From Rhodohalobacter mucosus (GTDB taxonomy: Bacteria; Bacteroidota; Rhodothermia; Balneolales; Balneolaceae): DNA of 64,000 nt. Position numbers and translations under genes: made by a program. Positions 17,174 to 26,500 of this stretch are shown here, one piece after another; the stretch's first letter is position 1, and each line of letters opens with the position of its first letter. The stretch lies in assembly GCF_003150675.1 (NCBI RefSeq), contig NZ_QGGB01000010.1, positions 62,001 through 126,000 of the forward strand, read 5' to 3'. The notes below the pieces were generated by a model, which was not told the DNA's origin, searched no databases, and worked only from the letters and a program-made list of their open reading frames with translations.

Positions 17174-17546
17174 GGTGCTGGCAAACTATTGAATTCGGAA
17201 GCAAAACTCACCCCTCACATAGTGATCCCTTCGGGGCTGTTCCCCTCTCTTCTGCGACTGTCTCGCCCGCTTAACGCGGACTGACAATCTTGAATAGATG
17301 GGGAACGTCGATATTAGATTACTAGGCAGTATCTGCCATGCTTCAATCTGTGTTGAGGAGTCCCCCCTTCTATGCTCGCAGAGAGGGGGTCAAGGGGGGT
17401 GAGTCCGAGGGGTGAGTCCAACCTTTCTTGCTCAATATCTGAATCTCACCTACTTTACCTGAATGGGTACTTTCATCACTAAATTACACCGGCTTTTCCG
17501 GTTGTATCTGTAAAAACTCTTTCAAGATTTATTAATCATTTCACGC
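17174..17546. repeat. Gap with G/C-run inverted repeats related to the hairpin modules
   Basis: No gene is seen. At about 17205-17250 a segment reads ACTCACCCCTCA, a small TTC-loop hairpin, then TTCCCCTCTCTTC. At about 17350-17415 the opposite orientation appears: GTCCCCCCTT, spacer, AGAGGGGGTC, AAGGGGGGTGAGTC. This looks like a diverged pair of the modules found around the DUF559 gene, with GTGAGTC in place of GTGTGTC. The last 80 bases are AT-rich and presumably hold the pullulanase promoter. Confidence 0.5.
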
Positions 17547-20402
17547 ATGACATATCCAAGTAAATTACTCTTACCGCTATTATTCATCTCTCTGAGCTGT
17601 TCCACCACTGAAAAGCCCACCGTTCAGCAAGAAACTCAGCAGATGTCCGTCACCGGAGCCGCAGCTCACTGGGTCGATGCGGGTCACCTGATATGGAATC
17701 CCGGAACAGAGGCATTTTCCTATGCACTTTACTACAGTGACAATGCTGAAATCAAGGTCTATGACACCGAGGTGACCGGTGGACGATTTTTTGAGCTGGA
17801 ACCGGCAGATGAGCAGGTACCGATAGTTCAGAACCGGCTGCGACATCTTGAGGGAAGACCCGTTTTTACGTTGATGGTTGATAAGGAAGACATCCGGGAT
17901 GCGGTAAAAGGCCAGCTGATTGCCGTGGCCTTCGATGGTTCTGGGTACCCGGTCGCCGCCACGCATGTGCAGCGTCACGGCGTGCTGGATGATCTTTTTT
18001 ACTATGATGGGAAACTTGGCTCCGTTTACCATGACAACTCCATCGGACTGAACCTGTGGGCACCCACTGCACAGAGGGTCACCCTTCGTGTTTATGATGG
18101 AGAGAAAAATTTGATTGAGGAGGTCGCACCGGTTGTTGAATCACCTGAAAATGGCGTGTGGCGGTTTGAAGGGCCTGCAGATTGGGACCGCATGTATTAC
18201 CGGTTTGATATCCGGGTGTACCATCGTCAGACCGACACCGTGGAACAGTACGAAGTGACCGACCCCTATGCCGTAAGCCTGAGCACCGACAGTGAGTACA
18301 GCCAGTTTGTGAACCTGGCAGAAGATCCGGAGCTGAAACCGAATGGGTGGGACAGCCTTGTGAAGGAACTCCCCTTCCCCACGGATATCACGCTCTATGA
18401 AGCGCACATGCGCGACTTCAGTATCATTGATCAAACCGTACCCGAAGAGCACCGCGGCACCTACATGGCATTTACCCACAATGGTGAAGACGGCCAGGAT
18501 CTGACCGACGGAATGGACCATCTGAAGGTACTCGCCGATGCAGGGCTTACTCACCTCCACCTGCTCCCGGTGAACGATATTGCATCCGTCATAGAGGATC
18601 GCAGCGAGCGGGTGGACCTGGACGACCCCTACCGGCTGCTGTGCGACCGGCTGGGAATAGAAGAGCTGGCTGAGGAGTGTGAACGGTACGGCGATCAGCC
18701 CATCCGCGACGTGTTTGAAGAGATGGCAGAGAATGATCCCGTGACCCTGGAAATTCAGAACACCCTGGGCGCGCGCTATCCCGATCACCCGGCCCGGTAC
18801 GACGGATTCAACTGGGGTTACGATCCCTTCCACTTCAATGTGCCTGAGGGAAGCTACTCCACAGACCCGGATGGCCCGAAGCGTATCCTGGAATTCCGTG
18901 AAATGGTTCAGGCCCTCAATGACATTGGGCTGAAACTGGTGATTGACGTGGTGTACAACCATACCCACGCCACGGGTTTGTCGACCTACTCGGTGCTCGA
19001 CAAGGTGGTGCCTGATTACTACCAGCGGCTTAATATCGACACCGGAGAGGTGGAAACCTCCACCTGCTGCTCCAACACCGCCGCTGAATTCCTTATGATG
19101 GAGAAGCTGATCATCGATTCGGTCCTGTTGTGGGCAGAGCACTACAAGGTGGACTCCTTCCGGTTTGACCTGATGGGGCACCATCCCAAATACGTCATGG
19201 AAAATCTGCAAGAGGCGCTCAATGAGCTTACTGTCGAGGAGCATGGCGTGGATGGAAAAGGCATTTATATCTACGGCGAGGGATGGAATTTCGGGGAAGT
19301 GGCCGATAACCGTATTTTTGACCAGGCCACCCAGTTCATGACCGGGGGAATGGGCATCGGGCACTTCAACGACCGGATCCGCGATGCGGTGAAAGGCGGC
19401 TTCTACTCCTGGACCGGACGCGACCAGGGGTTTGCCACCGGGAAGTATCTCTTTCCGAATGAGGAGTCGAATGCATCAGAAGAAGAAAAAGCAGCCCTTC
19501 TCGACCAGGCCGATCGCGTTCGCGTAGGAATGGCCGGCAACCTGAGCACCTATCGGTATGTAAATCGATTCGGGCAAGCCGTCGATGGCGGCAATGAGGG
19601 AATCGGCTATACCCTGATGCCCCAGGAGACGGTAAACTATCTCGACAAGCACGACAACGAAACCCTGTGGGACAACACCCAGGCCAAACTTCCTTTTGAC
19701 ATGATGATGGAGGGCCGCGTTCGGGTGCACCTGCTCAGCAATGCGTTTATCAATTATGGTCAGGGCGTACCTTTTTACCAGCTGGGCTCAGACCTGCTCC
19801 GATCCAAGTCGATGGACCGCGACAGTTACGACTCTGGGGACTGGTACAACGCCATCGATTATACCATGGAAACCACCCACTGGGGTAAGGGGCTTCCGCC
19901 GGCGTGGCGAAACGAGGACCGCTGGGATGCGCTCCGAACCATCATGCAAAACGAGAATGTGGACATCACCAAAGAGCATATGGAATTTACGCGTGAGGTG
20001 TTTCTGGATCAGATCCGGGTCCGCTACAGCTCCCCGCTATTCCGGCTTCAATCCGCAGAAGAGATCCAAAAACGGGTGGCCTTTCACAACACCGGCCCGG
20101 ATCAGGATCCGGGGTTGATTGCCATGACTATCTCCGACGGTGCGTGTGCGGGTGAATCGCTCGATCCCAATTATGACGGAATCCTGGTGCTCTTTAATGC
20201 TGACGACGAACCCAAAACCGTTGACTCAGGGCTAACCGGAATGATGCTTCACCCGCTGCTTGAAGACGGCAGTGATCCGGTACTACGGGAGGCTTCGATT
20301 ACCACCGGCGGCAGCGTTCAGGTCCCGGCACTCTCCGCCCTGGTATTCGTGAAGCCGCAAGCCGGCGGCCAGGGAGAGTTTGTGTGTAATGAGGTGGAGT
20401 AA
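17547..20402 (+). CDS. pulA: Pullulanase-type alpha-1,6-glucosidase, lipoprotein (GH13)
   Basis: A 951-residue debranching enzyme that cleaves alpha-1,6 links in pullulan, glycogen or starch. The N-terminus is a lipoprotein signal (LLLPLLFISLSC, Cys 18), so it is predicted to be periplasmic or surface-bound. An N-terminal beta-sandwich region comes first, then a CBM48-like part (GLNLWAPTAQRVTLRVYDG) and the pullulanase motif FNWGYDPFHFNVPEGSY. The GH13 catalytic residues follow: nucleophile in SFRFDLMGHH (about 539), acid/base in IYGEGWNFGEV (about 577), and the third Asp in YLDKHDNETLWDN (about 703). The C-terminal part fits the DUF3372 domain of secreted pullulanases. It is monocistronic, with repeats on both sides. 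Confidence 0.9.
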   Translation: MTYPSKLLLPLLFISLSCSTTEKPTVQQETQQMSVTGAAAHWVDAGHLIWNPGTEAFSYALYYSDNAEIKVYDTEVTGGRFFELEPADEQVPIVQNRLRHLEGRPVFTLMVDKEDIRDAVKGQLIAVAFDGSGYPVAATHVQRHGVLDDLFYYDGKLGSVYHDNSIGLNLWAPTAQRVTLRVYDGEKNLIEEVAPVVESPENGVWRFEGPADWDRMYYRFDIRVYHRQTDTVEQYEVTDPYAVSLSTDSEYSQFVNLAEDPELKPNGWDSLVKELPFPTDITLYEAHMRDFSIIDQTVPEEHRGTYMAFTHNGEDGQDLTDGMDHLKVLADAGLTHLHLLPVNDIASVIEDRSERVDLDDPYRLLCDRLGIEELAEECERYGDQPIRDVFEEMAENDPVTLEIQNTLGARYPDHPARYDGFNWGYDPFHFNVPEGSYSTDPDGPKRILEFREMVQALNDIGLKLVIDVVYNHTHATGLSTYSVLDKVVPDYYQRLNIDTGEVETSTCCSNTAAEFLMMEKLIIDSVLLWAEHYKVDSFRFDLMGHHPKYVMENLQEALNELTVEEHGVDGKGIYIYGEGWNFGEVADNRIFDQATQFMTGGMGIGHFNDRIRDAVKGGFYSWTGRDQGFATGKYLFPNEESNASEEEKAALLDQADRVRVGMAGNLSTYRYVNRFGQAVDGGNEGIGYTLMPQETVNYLDKHDNETLWDNTQAKLPFDMMMEGRVRVHLLSNAFINYGQGVPFYQLGSDLLRSKSMDRDSYDSGDWYNAIDYTMETTHWGKGLPPAWRNEDRWDALRTIMQNENVDITKEHMEFTREVFLDQIRVRYSSPLFRLQSAEEIQKRVAFHNTGPDQDPGLIAMTISDGACAGESLDPNYDGILVLFNADDEPKTVDSGLTGMMLHPLLEDGSDPVLREASITTGGSVQVPALSALVFVKPQAGGQGEFVCNEVE

Positions 20403-20435
20403 ATTGGGAAATGCATGAGTGGGGCGAGGAAAAAA

Positions 20436-20505
20436 GTCCCCTCTCGAGAGGGGACAGATTTGAACAAGCAGGCATAGCCTGTCTTGAGAGGATCAGGGGT
20501 GTGTC
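20436..20505 (+). repeat. Hairpin module L-left
   Basis: Perfect 20-base palindrome GTCCCCTCTCGAGAGGGGAC (20436-20455). Hairpin CAAG-CAGGC, loop ATA, GCCTG, bulged T, CTTG (20465-20486). Box AGGGGTGTGTC (20495-20505). It starts 33 bases after the pullulanase stop. Confidence 0.85.
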
Positions 20506-20554
20506 CGGAGCATTGACACGGATTCGGGATGGTGTTTTACTCTCCACCCCCACT

Positions 20555-20622
20555 GACACACCCCTCGCTTAGCAAATCGGACTTCGTCCGTTTGCCCTCG
20601 CATTTCCCCTCTCCAGAGGGAA
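20555..20622 (-). repeat. Hairpin module L-right (inverted)
   Basis: Read on the minus strand: palindrome-like TTCCCTCTGGAGAGGGGAA, then hairpin GCAAA-CGGAC, loop GAA, GTCCG, bulged A, TTTGC (20572-20595), then the AGGGGTGTGTC box (20555-20565). It faces L-left and is the left-hand partner of the direct repeat at 21378-21446. Confidence 0.85.
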
Positions 20623-20650
20623 CTTTAGATGGCCTCGATGAATGCCCGTA

Positions 20651-20740
20651 AACACACCCCTTTCCCGGATGAATCACGCTTCGCATTTTCATACGGGTAT
20701 GTCCCCTCTTGCCGAAGGCATCCCTACGGGGCAAGAGGGG
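20651..20740 (-). repeat. Hairpin module M (inverted, palindrome interrupted)
   Basis: Read on the minus strand: an interrupted palindrome (CCCCTCTTGC and its complement, split by about 15 bases), hairpin ATGAA-AATGC, loop GAA, GCGTG, bulged A, TTCAT (20669-20692), then AGGGGTGTGTT (20651-20661). It ends about 35 bases from the DUF559 stop codon. Confidence 0.7.
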
Positions 20741-20774
20741 GTGGATGGTGGCCTTCGGCGAAGGCGCCACTTAT

Positions 20775-21161
20775 TTACAGCCCCAGCTTTCGTTTCTGCA
20801 ACAATACCTCATGCTCTATCGCACCCAGCACATAATCGATATCCTTCAAGACTTCCTCATTCCAGAAACGGATTACGTTCAGGCCCAGCTCCTGAAGTCT
20901 TCTCTCTCTGGCAATGTCTGCTGCTGCCTGAACCTCCAACAGATGAGAATATCCATACAGCTCAATGACCAGCCACAGCTCGCTGCAGATGAAATCAACA
21001 ATAAACTGATCAACCGGTCGCTGCCGGTGAAAGTCATATCCGTACATCTGTCTCCCTTTCAGATGCTTCCACAGGATGATCTCACTCATGGTGCTGTTGT
21101 TCCGAAGCTCACGGGCCAGCTTTTTCAGCTTTGGATTGTATGATATGATAGGTCTCTTCAT
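20775..21161 (-). CDS. DUF559 domain endonuclease-like protein (Vsr-like fold)
   Basis: A 128-residue protein with the DUF559 pattern: LARELRNNSTMSEIILWKHLKGRQMYGYDFHRQRPVDQFIVDFICSELWLVIELYGYSH, then IARERRLQELGLNVIRFWNEEVLKDIDYVL. The family is related to very-short-patch-repair endonucleases, with a PD-(D/E)xK-type core; the candidate acidic residues are the Asp of VDF and the Glu of VIEL. The frequent ELDG of the family reads ELYG here, so activity is uncertain. The gene has no operon partners. It lies alone in a nest of inverted and direct structured repeats (20436-20740 and 21259-21496), which suggests that the gene and repeats belong together as an element. No cellular role is established for the family as far as known to this reader. 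Confidence 0.85.
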   Translation of the reverse strand: MKRPIISYNPKLKKLARELRNNSTMSEIILWKHLKGRQMYGYDFHRQRPVDQFIVDFICSELWLVIELYGYSHLLEVQAAADIARERRLQELGLNVIRFWNEEVLKDIDYVLGAIEHEVLLQKRKLGL

Positions 21162-21258
21162 GATTAATCAATTGATTTCTCCCCTTTTTAGTAAGAACCC
21201 ATAATTCCGAAATCCTTACAGTATTATCAACAATCAAGAAACGAGGTCAGGTGGAAAA

Positions 21259-21328
21259 GTCCCCTCTTGAGAGGGGACAGATATGAGAAAGCTCGCACAG
21301 CGAGCCTTTCGAGGATCAGGGGTGTGTC
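21259..21328 (+). repeat. Hairpin module R-left
   Basis: Palindrome GTCCCCTCTTGAGAGGGGAC (21259-21278), hairpin GAAAG-CTCGC, loop ACA, GCGAG, bulged C, CTTTC (21287-21310), box AGGGGTGTGTC (21318-21328). Together with R-right it is a direct repeat of L-left/L-right (about 190 bases), so the DUF559 gene is bracketed by two paired units. Confidence 0.85.
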
Positions 21329-21377
21329 CGGGGCGATGATGCGGGTTCGGGATGGTGTTTCACTCTCCACCCCCGCT

Positions 21378-21446
21378 GACACACCCCTCGCTCAGCAAAC
21401 CGGACTTCATCCTTTTGCTTTCGCATTTCCCCTCTCCAGAGGGGAC
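21378..21446 (-). repeat. Hairpin module R-right (inverted)
   Basis: Read on the minus strand: palindrome GTCCCCTCTGGAGAGGGGAA (21427-21446), lower stem GCAAA/TTTGC, a weaker apical stem (AGGAT with GTCCG, one mismatch and one wobble) with loop GAA, then AGGGGTGTGTC (21378-21388). Confidence 0.75.
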
Positions 21447-21496
21447 AGATTCGAACAAGCAGGCAAAGCCTGACTTTGGAGAATCAGGGGTATGTC
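21427..21496 (+). repeat. Hairpin module R2-left, sharing its palindrome with R-right
   Basis: The palindrome at 21427-21446 also starts a rightward module: hairpin CAAG-CAGGC, loop AAA, GCCTG, bulged A, CTTTG (21456-21478), then AGGGGTATGTC (21486-21496). It runs up to the 5' end of the symporter genes, and an in-frame ATG at 21492 falls inside it. Confidence 0.8.
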
Positions 21497-21533
21497 CCCT
21501 TTCACTTTTCCCGGTAATCAGATAGATTCCGCC

Positions 21534-21797
21534 ATGGCACGAAATTCGTCAGATACCAAATCACAACCTCTCTTCTCATTCACCCTCCGGCGAAGCAGAG
21601 TACTTTTTGTTATGGTGATGCTGACAGCCGTACTTGCCGTCGTGTGGCCCGGCCATGCACTTTTTTCAGATCCCGAACCCTTTATCCTCGGCTTTCCGCT
21701 CAGTTTTGCATGGGTCATCTTCTGGGTACTTGTCAGTTTTGCAGCTATGAGTGGTCTCTATCTGTCCGACTTGAATCATGAAGATGAGGAAGAGTAG
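21534..21797 (+). CDS. Small membrane protein, putative symporter accessory subunit (DUF3311-like)
   Basis: An 87-residue protein with two hydrophobic segments (VLFVMVMLTAVLAVVWPGHALF and SFAWVIFWVLVSFAAMSGLYL) and an acidic tail (DLNHEDEEE). Small two-helix proteins of this kind commonly sit directly before sodium/solute symporter genes and are presumed accessory subunits. The symporter ATG follows three bases after this stop. The frame extends to an ATG at 21492, but that codon is inside a repeat module, so the ATG at 21534 (MARNSSDTKS) is preferred. Confidence 0.68.
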   Translation: MARNSSDTKSQPLFSFTLRRSRVLFVMVMLTAVLAVVWPGHALFSDPEPFILGFPLSFAWVIFWVLVSFAAMSGLYLSDLNHEDEEE

Positions 21798-21800
21798 GTA

Positions 21801-23279
21801 ATGGAATCCGGAACAATCATTCTGGTCATTGTAGGGCTCTATCTCCTGGTCTCTCTGGTGATGGGAATCATACCCTCGCTTCGAATCACATCCAGCGTAG
21901 ACGGCTATGTTGCCGGGGACCGCAGCATGAATGTATTTATCATGTATTTTGTGCTGGGCGCGTCGATCTTCTCCTCTTTTGCTTTTCTGGGCGGGCCGGG
22001 CTGGGCTTACTCACGCGGCGCTGCTGCGTTCTACATCATATCCTATGGTGTAATCGGTATCGTACCGCTCTATTTTTTTGGTCCCAGGGCCTGGCGGCTT
22101 GGCAAAACATACGGATTTGTAACACAGGCCGAACTGCTTGCCAACCGCTTTAACAGCAAAGGACTTTCCGTGATCCTTGGATTTCTGAGTGTTGCGGTAT
22201 TCATACCCTATCTTACGCTGCAGATGATTGGATCGGGCTACGTGCTGAATGTCATCAGTGAAGGAATGATCCCTTACTGGGCGGGTGCCGGTATCACCTA
22301 CCTGGTAGTCCTGATTTATGTGTATTTGAGCGGTGTGATGGGAGTTGGATGGTCGAATGCATTTCAGGGACTGTTCATGATGGTTCTTGCATGGTTCCTG
22401 GGAATTTATCTGCCGAACGAACTCTACGGGGGCATTGGCGAAATGTTCACCGCCATTATGGATTCGGGAGAGGCGAATATGCTCTATGCACCCGGCCTTG
22501 CTGCCGACGGCGAAACTCCGTGGGACTGGTGGGGATACGGATCAGCCGTGCTGGTTTCGGCAATCGGTTTTTCGGTATGGCCCCACTTTTTCATGCGCAG
22601 TTACGCAGCCCGAAGTCCGCGTTCATTCCGGCTGAGCGTAGTTCTCTACCCCACATTCCTGCTTTTTATGGTTCCCATACTCTTGATTGGATTCTCAGCC
22701 GTAGTGTCATTTCCGGGTGTGGAACCGGCCGACAGCATCCTTCCCCATATCCTGATGCAGCTGGATCTTCCAGCGGTTGTTATCGGGTTGTTCTGCGCCG
22801 GTGCACTTGCCGCATCCATGTCATCGGGCGATGCCATACTGCACTCGGCGGCCTCGGTTGGCATTCGGGACGGGATCCGTCCGCTGCTGAAACGTCCAAT
22901 TTCCGACCACAGCGAGAGGTTTTTAATTCAGATCCTGGTCGTGTTGCTTGGACTGATTTCCTATCTCTTTGCAGTTGTGATCGATATCTCCATCGTTTCG
23001 CTGCTTCTTGGCGCATACGGGGGCGTAGCCCAGATCTTTCCGGTTGTGTTTGCAATGTTTTACTGGCCGCGTGCAACAAAAAGCGGAGCGCTTGCCGGCC
23101 TTTTCGGAGGGATTGCGGTAAACACTTTTTTTCTGCTGATGCCCGAGCTGAAGCCCCTGCCGATGCATGAAGGGGTCTACGGACTGATAGCCAACGTCGG
23201 GCTGCTTACAGGCGTGAGTCTCTTAACCAAACCGGATGACCCTGAACGGGTGGAGAGGTTTACAAAGAGCGGCGGGTAA
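21801..23279 (+). CDS. Sodium/solute symporter (SSS family)
   Basis: A 492-residue membrane protein with about 13 hydrophobic helices. SSS hallmarks include GYVAGDRSMNVFIMYFVLGASIFSSFAFLGGPGWAYSRG near the N-terminus, SAIGFSVWPHFFMRSYAARSPRSFR in the middle, and the sodium-site region CAGALAASMSSGDAILHSAASVGIRDGIRP. It imports a small organic solute with sodium at the inner membrane; the substrate is not evident. It forms a two-gene unit with the small upstream protein (3-base gap), an arrangement typical of the pantothenate/carboxylate-like branch with a DUF3311-type partner. Confidence 0.88.
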   Translation: MESGTIILVIVGLYLLVSLVMGIIPSLRITSSVDGYVAGDRSMNVFIMYFVLGASIFSSFAFLGGPGWAYSRGAAAFYIISYGVIGIVPLYFFGPRAWRLGKTYGFVTQAELLANRFNSKGLSVILGFLSVAVFIPYLTLQMIGSGYVLNVISEGMIPYWAGAGITYLVVLIYVYLSGVMGVGWSNAFQGLFMMVLAWFLGIYLPNELYGGIGEMFTAIMDSGEANMLYAPGLAADGETPWDWWGYGSAVLVSAIGFSVWPHFFMRSYAARSPRSFRLSVVLYPTFLLFMVPILLIGFSAVVSFPGVEPADSILPHILMQLDLPAVVIGLFCAGALAASMSSGDAILHSAASVGIRDGIRPLLKRPISDHSERFLIQILVVLLGLISYLFAVVIDISIVSLLLGAYGGVAQIFPVVFAMFYWPRATKSGALAGLFGGIAVNTFFLLMPELKPLPMHEGVYGLIANVGLLTGVSLLTKPDDPERVERFTKSGG

Positions 23280-23590
23280 CTGGTTGATCGTCGGAGGCAG
23301 CCGGTTGTTTGTCGATAGTTGTTAGTTGTTCACATTGGAAGGTTACCATACAGTTTTTTCAATCTTCGCAAAGGCCATTCGACCACTAACAACTAACCAC
23401 CCACGACAATCAACCTACAATTTATTCATTTCATCTGCCGCCTTCTGCACTGCCGACCCATTAAGTAGTGACGATCGTGTTTTTTTTGATGGCCAGGTTC
23501 AGGCATTCGTTCAGCAGCGCTATTTCTCGTTTTGGGGTTGGCACCTGCTAATTGCAAATCTCCAGTTGAGCAGCAACAAAGTGCATGCAA
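23280..23590. repeat. Gap between convergent genes with heptamer inverted repeat
   Basis: No gene is seen. AGTTGTT units (two in tandem near 23316) face ACTAACA-ACTAACC units near 23384-23400, giving an imperfect inverted repeat like that at 9312-9464. The remainder is unique sequence without a recognisable hairpin terminator. Confidence 0.55.
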
Positions 23591-26500
23591 TCAGATATTG
23601 CTGGAAGAACCTTTCACGGATTCCGAGATATCAAAACTAAGAAAAAAAGATGTTCCTATCTCGTTTCGCTGGTAGCAGAACTCACCGTCAAGCTGGGTCA
23701 CCAGGGCTTTCACAAGCGTCATACCGAGACTTTCCTCATCATCCATGGAAAAGTTTTCCGGCAATCCCCTACCGTTATCCGTTATCTCCAGGAGAACCTT
23801 TTTATCCTGTCTTCGGATGTCGACCCTGATGTGACCTTCATCGGTTTCCGAAAATGCATGTTTATAACAGTTGGTCACCAACTCGTTGATCACAATGGCA
23901 AACGGGACGGCTTGATTGATATTCAACAGCACTTCATCACCGGTCAGCTGTACATCAATTTTTTCATATTGTCCCGAAAAGTACCCTAAATGATCGATCA
24001 GTTTGGCCGCATTCTTTTTTGCGTCGATTTTCGTGTATGAGGAGTATTGGTAAAGATCCTCATGAATGAGTGCTATTGATTTAATACGGCTCTGACTGTC
24101 AAGCAATACTTTCTGCGTATAGTCGTGTTCTGTTCTGAAAGCCTGCAGCTGCAGGAAGCCCGAAACAAGTGCCAGGTTGTTTTTCACTCTGTGGTGAACC
24201 TCCGACAGCAGGATCTCTTTCTCCTTCAGTGACTCCCGAATCTGCTCTTCGATAACTTTTTTCTCGTGTATATCCTGAAAGCTGCCGTACATGCGAATAC
24301 ATTTTCCATTCACTCTTTCAGCCTTGCCTATCGCGCGAATCCACCGTTCGTTTCCCTTTGCAGTAATAATCTGCAGTTCAACGTCAAACGGGGTGCCGGA
24401 TTCGATCAGCTGCTCAATCGCATTAAGAATGGCTTTCCGGCTCTTACCCGGCTTGTAGAAATTGATCCCCAAATTCAGGTCCGGTTCAAAATCCGCATTC
24501 ACCTCATGAATCTCTTTCGTAACCTGTGACCATGTCACTTTATCATTTAGAAGGTCCACTTCCCATGCACCGATTCGAGCCAGGCTGTGGGCCTGCTGAA
24601 GCAGAGTCTCCAGTCTGCGCTGCTCCGTAATGTCTATACCCGTTCCAAGAATGTAGTTTTTACCTTTATCCCGAAAAAAGGTGCCGGTGAGTTCATAGCA
24701 TGGCAAATGGCCATCTTTGGTCTTTATCCTGGATGTCAGCGTAGCCGATCCTTCCTGAAAAGCGCGTTCCACTGCCTTGAGCATGCGTTGCTGGTCCTCT
24801 TCAAGGTAGAAGTCGAGTGGTTCCATCTCATCCAGTTCATCCCTTGTGTAGCCCAGAGCCTTAACGAAGTTGTCATTGACACGAACAAAGTTTTGATTCT
24901 CATCAAGCACGTAAAAGAGTCCGGGTAGAGAATTCAGAGCGTGATCAGTAAACTGTTTTTCGCTTACCAGCTGCTTTTCAATCTTCTTCCGCTCCTCAAT
25001 ATTGATCCCTGTGCCGATCAGATAGCGCTCTTCATTGAGCTCATCAACTAAAGCAGAAATAACATAGGGCACACTCTCTCCATCAATACCTTTGATTCGC
25101 AGTTCCAAATCCGTCAAACCAAAATCAAACGCTTCCCGGAAGCTATCCAATGCCAATAGCTCATCATCGGGATCCACAAACTCATAGAACATTTTTTTCT
25201 CAATGTCAGGATTGTATCCTGTCAACTCCCTGAGTTCATCGTTCACTCTCTCAACAACCCCGCTGCTGGAGATGATGAAAAAGATACCCGGCATACTATC
25301 GATGATCTTTTCATTGAGATGGACCTGGCTTTTGAGTCTTTTTTCATATTCTTTGCGAATCGTTATATCGCGCATTACGGTCTGAATCTCAGTGACTTCA
25401 TCGGACTCAGAAGTCCTAAGAGCTCGGTTTGCAGATTCCACCCACGTCCAGCCACCCTCCTTTTCCCTGATCCTGTAGTCAATAACCAGTGTATCATCAG
25501 TATCGGAAACTTTTTGGCGTAGTTCCGAAAGTCTGTCAATATCATCCGGATGGCAGTAACTGTAAGCAGACGTTCCAACCAGTTCGTCCGGATTGTATCC
25601 CATTATGGCTTTACAAGCGGGTGAAACATAAAGATAGGTGCCGTCAGGAGCCTGGCGGGTAATTACGTCCGTTGAGTTTTCAGCCAGAAGCCGGTAATTT
25701 TCTTTCTCATCACTCAATTGCTCTACACGCCTTTTTCGCTCTAGCATGAAGCCGATTTGCTTACCAAGGCTTTCAAGAATGTGCTCTGTAGTGTCATCTA
25801 TCATTTGCTGCTCAGAGGAGTAGAATTCAATAACGGCCTCTGTCTCTTCATCCACAATCACAGGTACCATTAAACCCAACTGAATGCCGGACGCCATCAA
25901 GGGTTCTGCCCTCAAATAATCTTGGCTGAGGTCCGGTTTTTGAACCCAAAACGGCCTTTTTTCAAGAGCGGTTTTACCTACAAATCCCTCCCCAAGATTA
26001 AAAGACGTGCTTCTTGATGCTTGTACGAACTCATCATAACCGGGTCCGGCTGTGTTTTTTTCCAGCAGACATGACTCATATACGCTTTTTGCGTTGTCGG
26101 ACTTCCTGATGAACAGATGGCCTATATCCAAATTGAAATACGAGTTAATGCGATTCATGCATTTGCTCAGAAGCTCTTCAAATGTTCCCTTTTCGTTGAA
26201 AATCTTGGCAATTTCATTTTGCAGATCCAGCAATCTGTTATAGTCTCCTGTCGAATGAAATGCCTTGCTATCCTCTGATATCGGCCGAACGATGGTGCAG
26301 CACATCTTTCCAAGATCCTCAAGTTGCACATCTTTTGCAGTGGTTTCCACCTCAATCAGCCGTCCGCTTTTATGCCTGGCTACTTGTCTGCTTTTACCCG
26401 GCTTCATGGTTTGGCTGAATGTGGGGGGATCTACAAACAAATCCTCCCTCTTAAGCCCATTGATCTCTTCACGCTTATATCCCAAAAGTTCGCAGACTTC

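Noticed and set aside
15824-17284. A 486-codon plus-strand frame antisense to priA
   Set aside because: The opposite strand encodes a full PriA with all helicase motifs. The antisense product has no domain, and its length follows from codon bias.
18141-19364. A 407-codon minus-strand frame antisense to the pullulanase gene
   Set aside because: It is a shadow of a convincing GH13 gene with intact catalytic residues.
21492-21533. ATG at 21492 as start of the symporter accessory gene
   Set aside because: The codon lies inside the AGGGGTATGTC box of a repeat module. The internal ATG at 21534 gives a normal small subunit.
23530-23560. A TGGCAC...TTGC pair resembling a sigma-54 promoter
   Set aside because: The GG-GC spacing is 12 rather than the required 10, and it lies between convergent gene ends.
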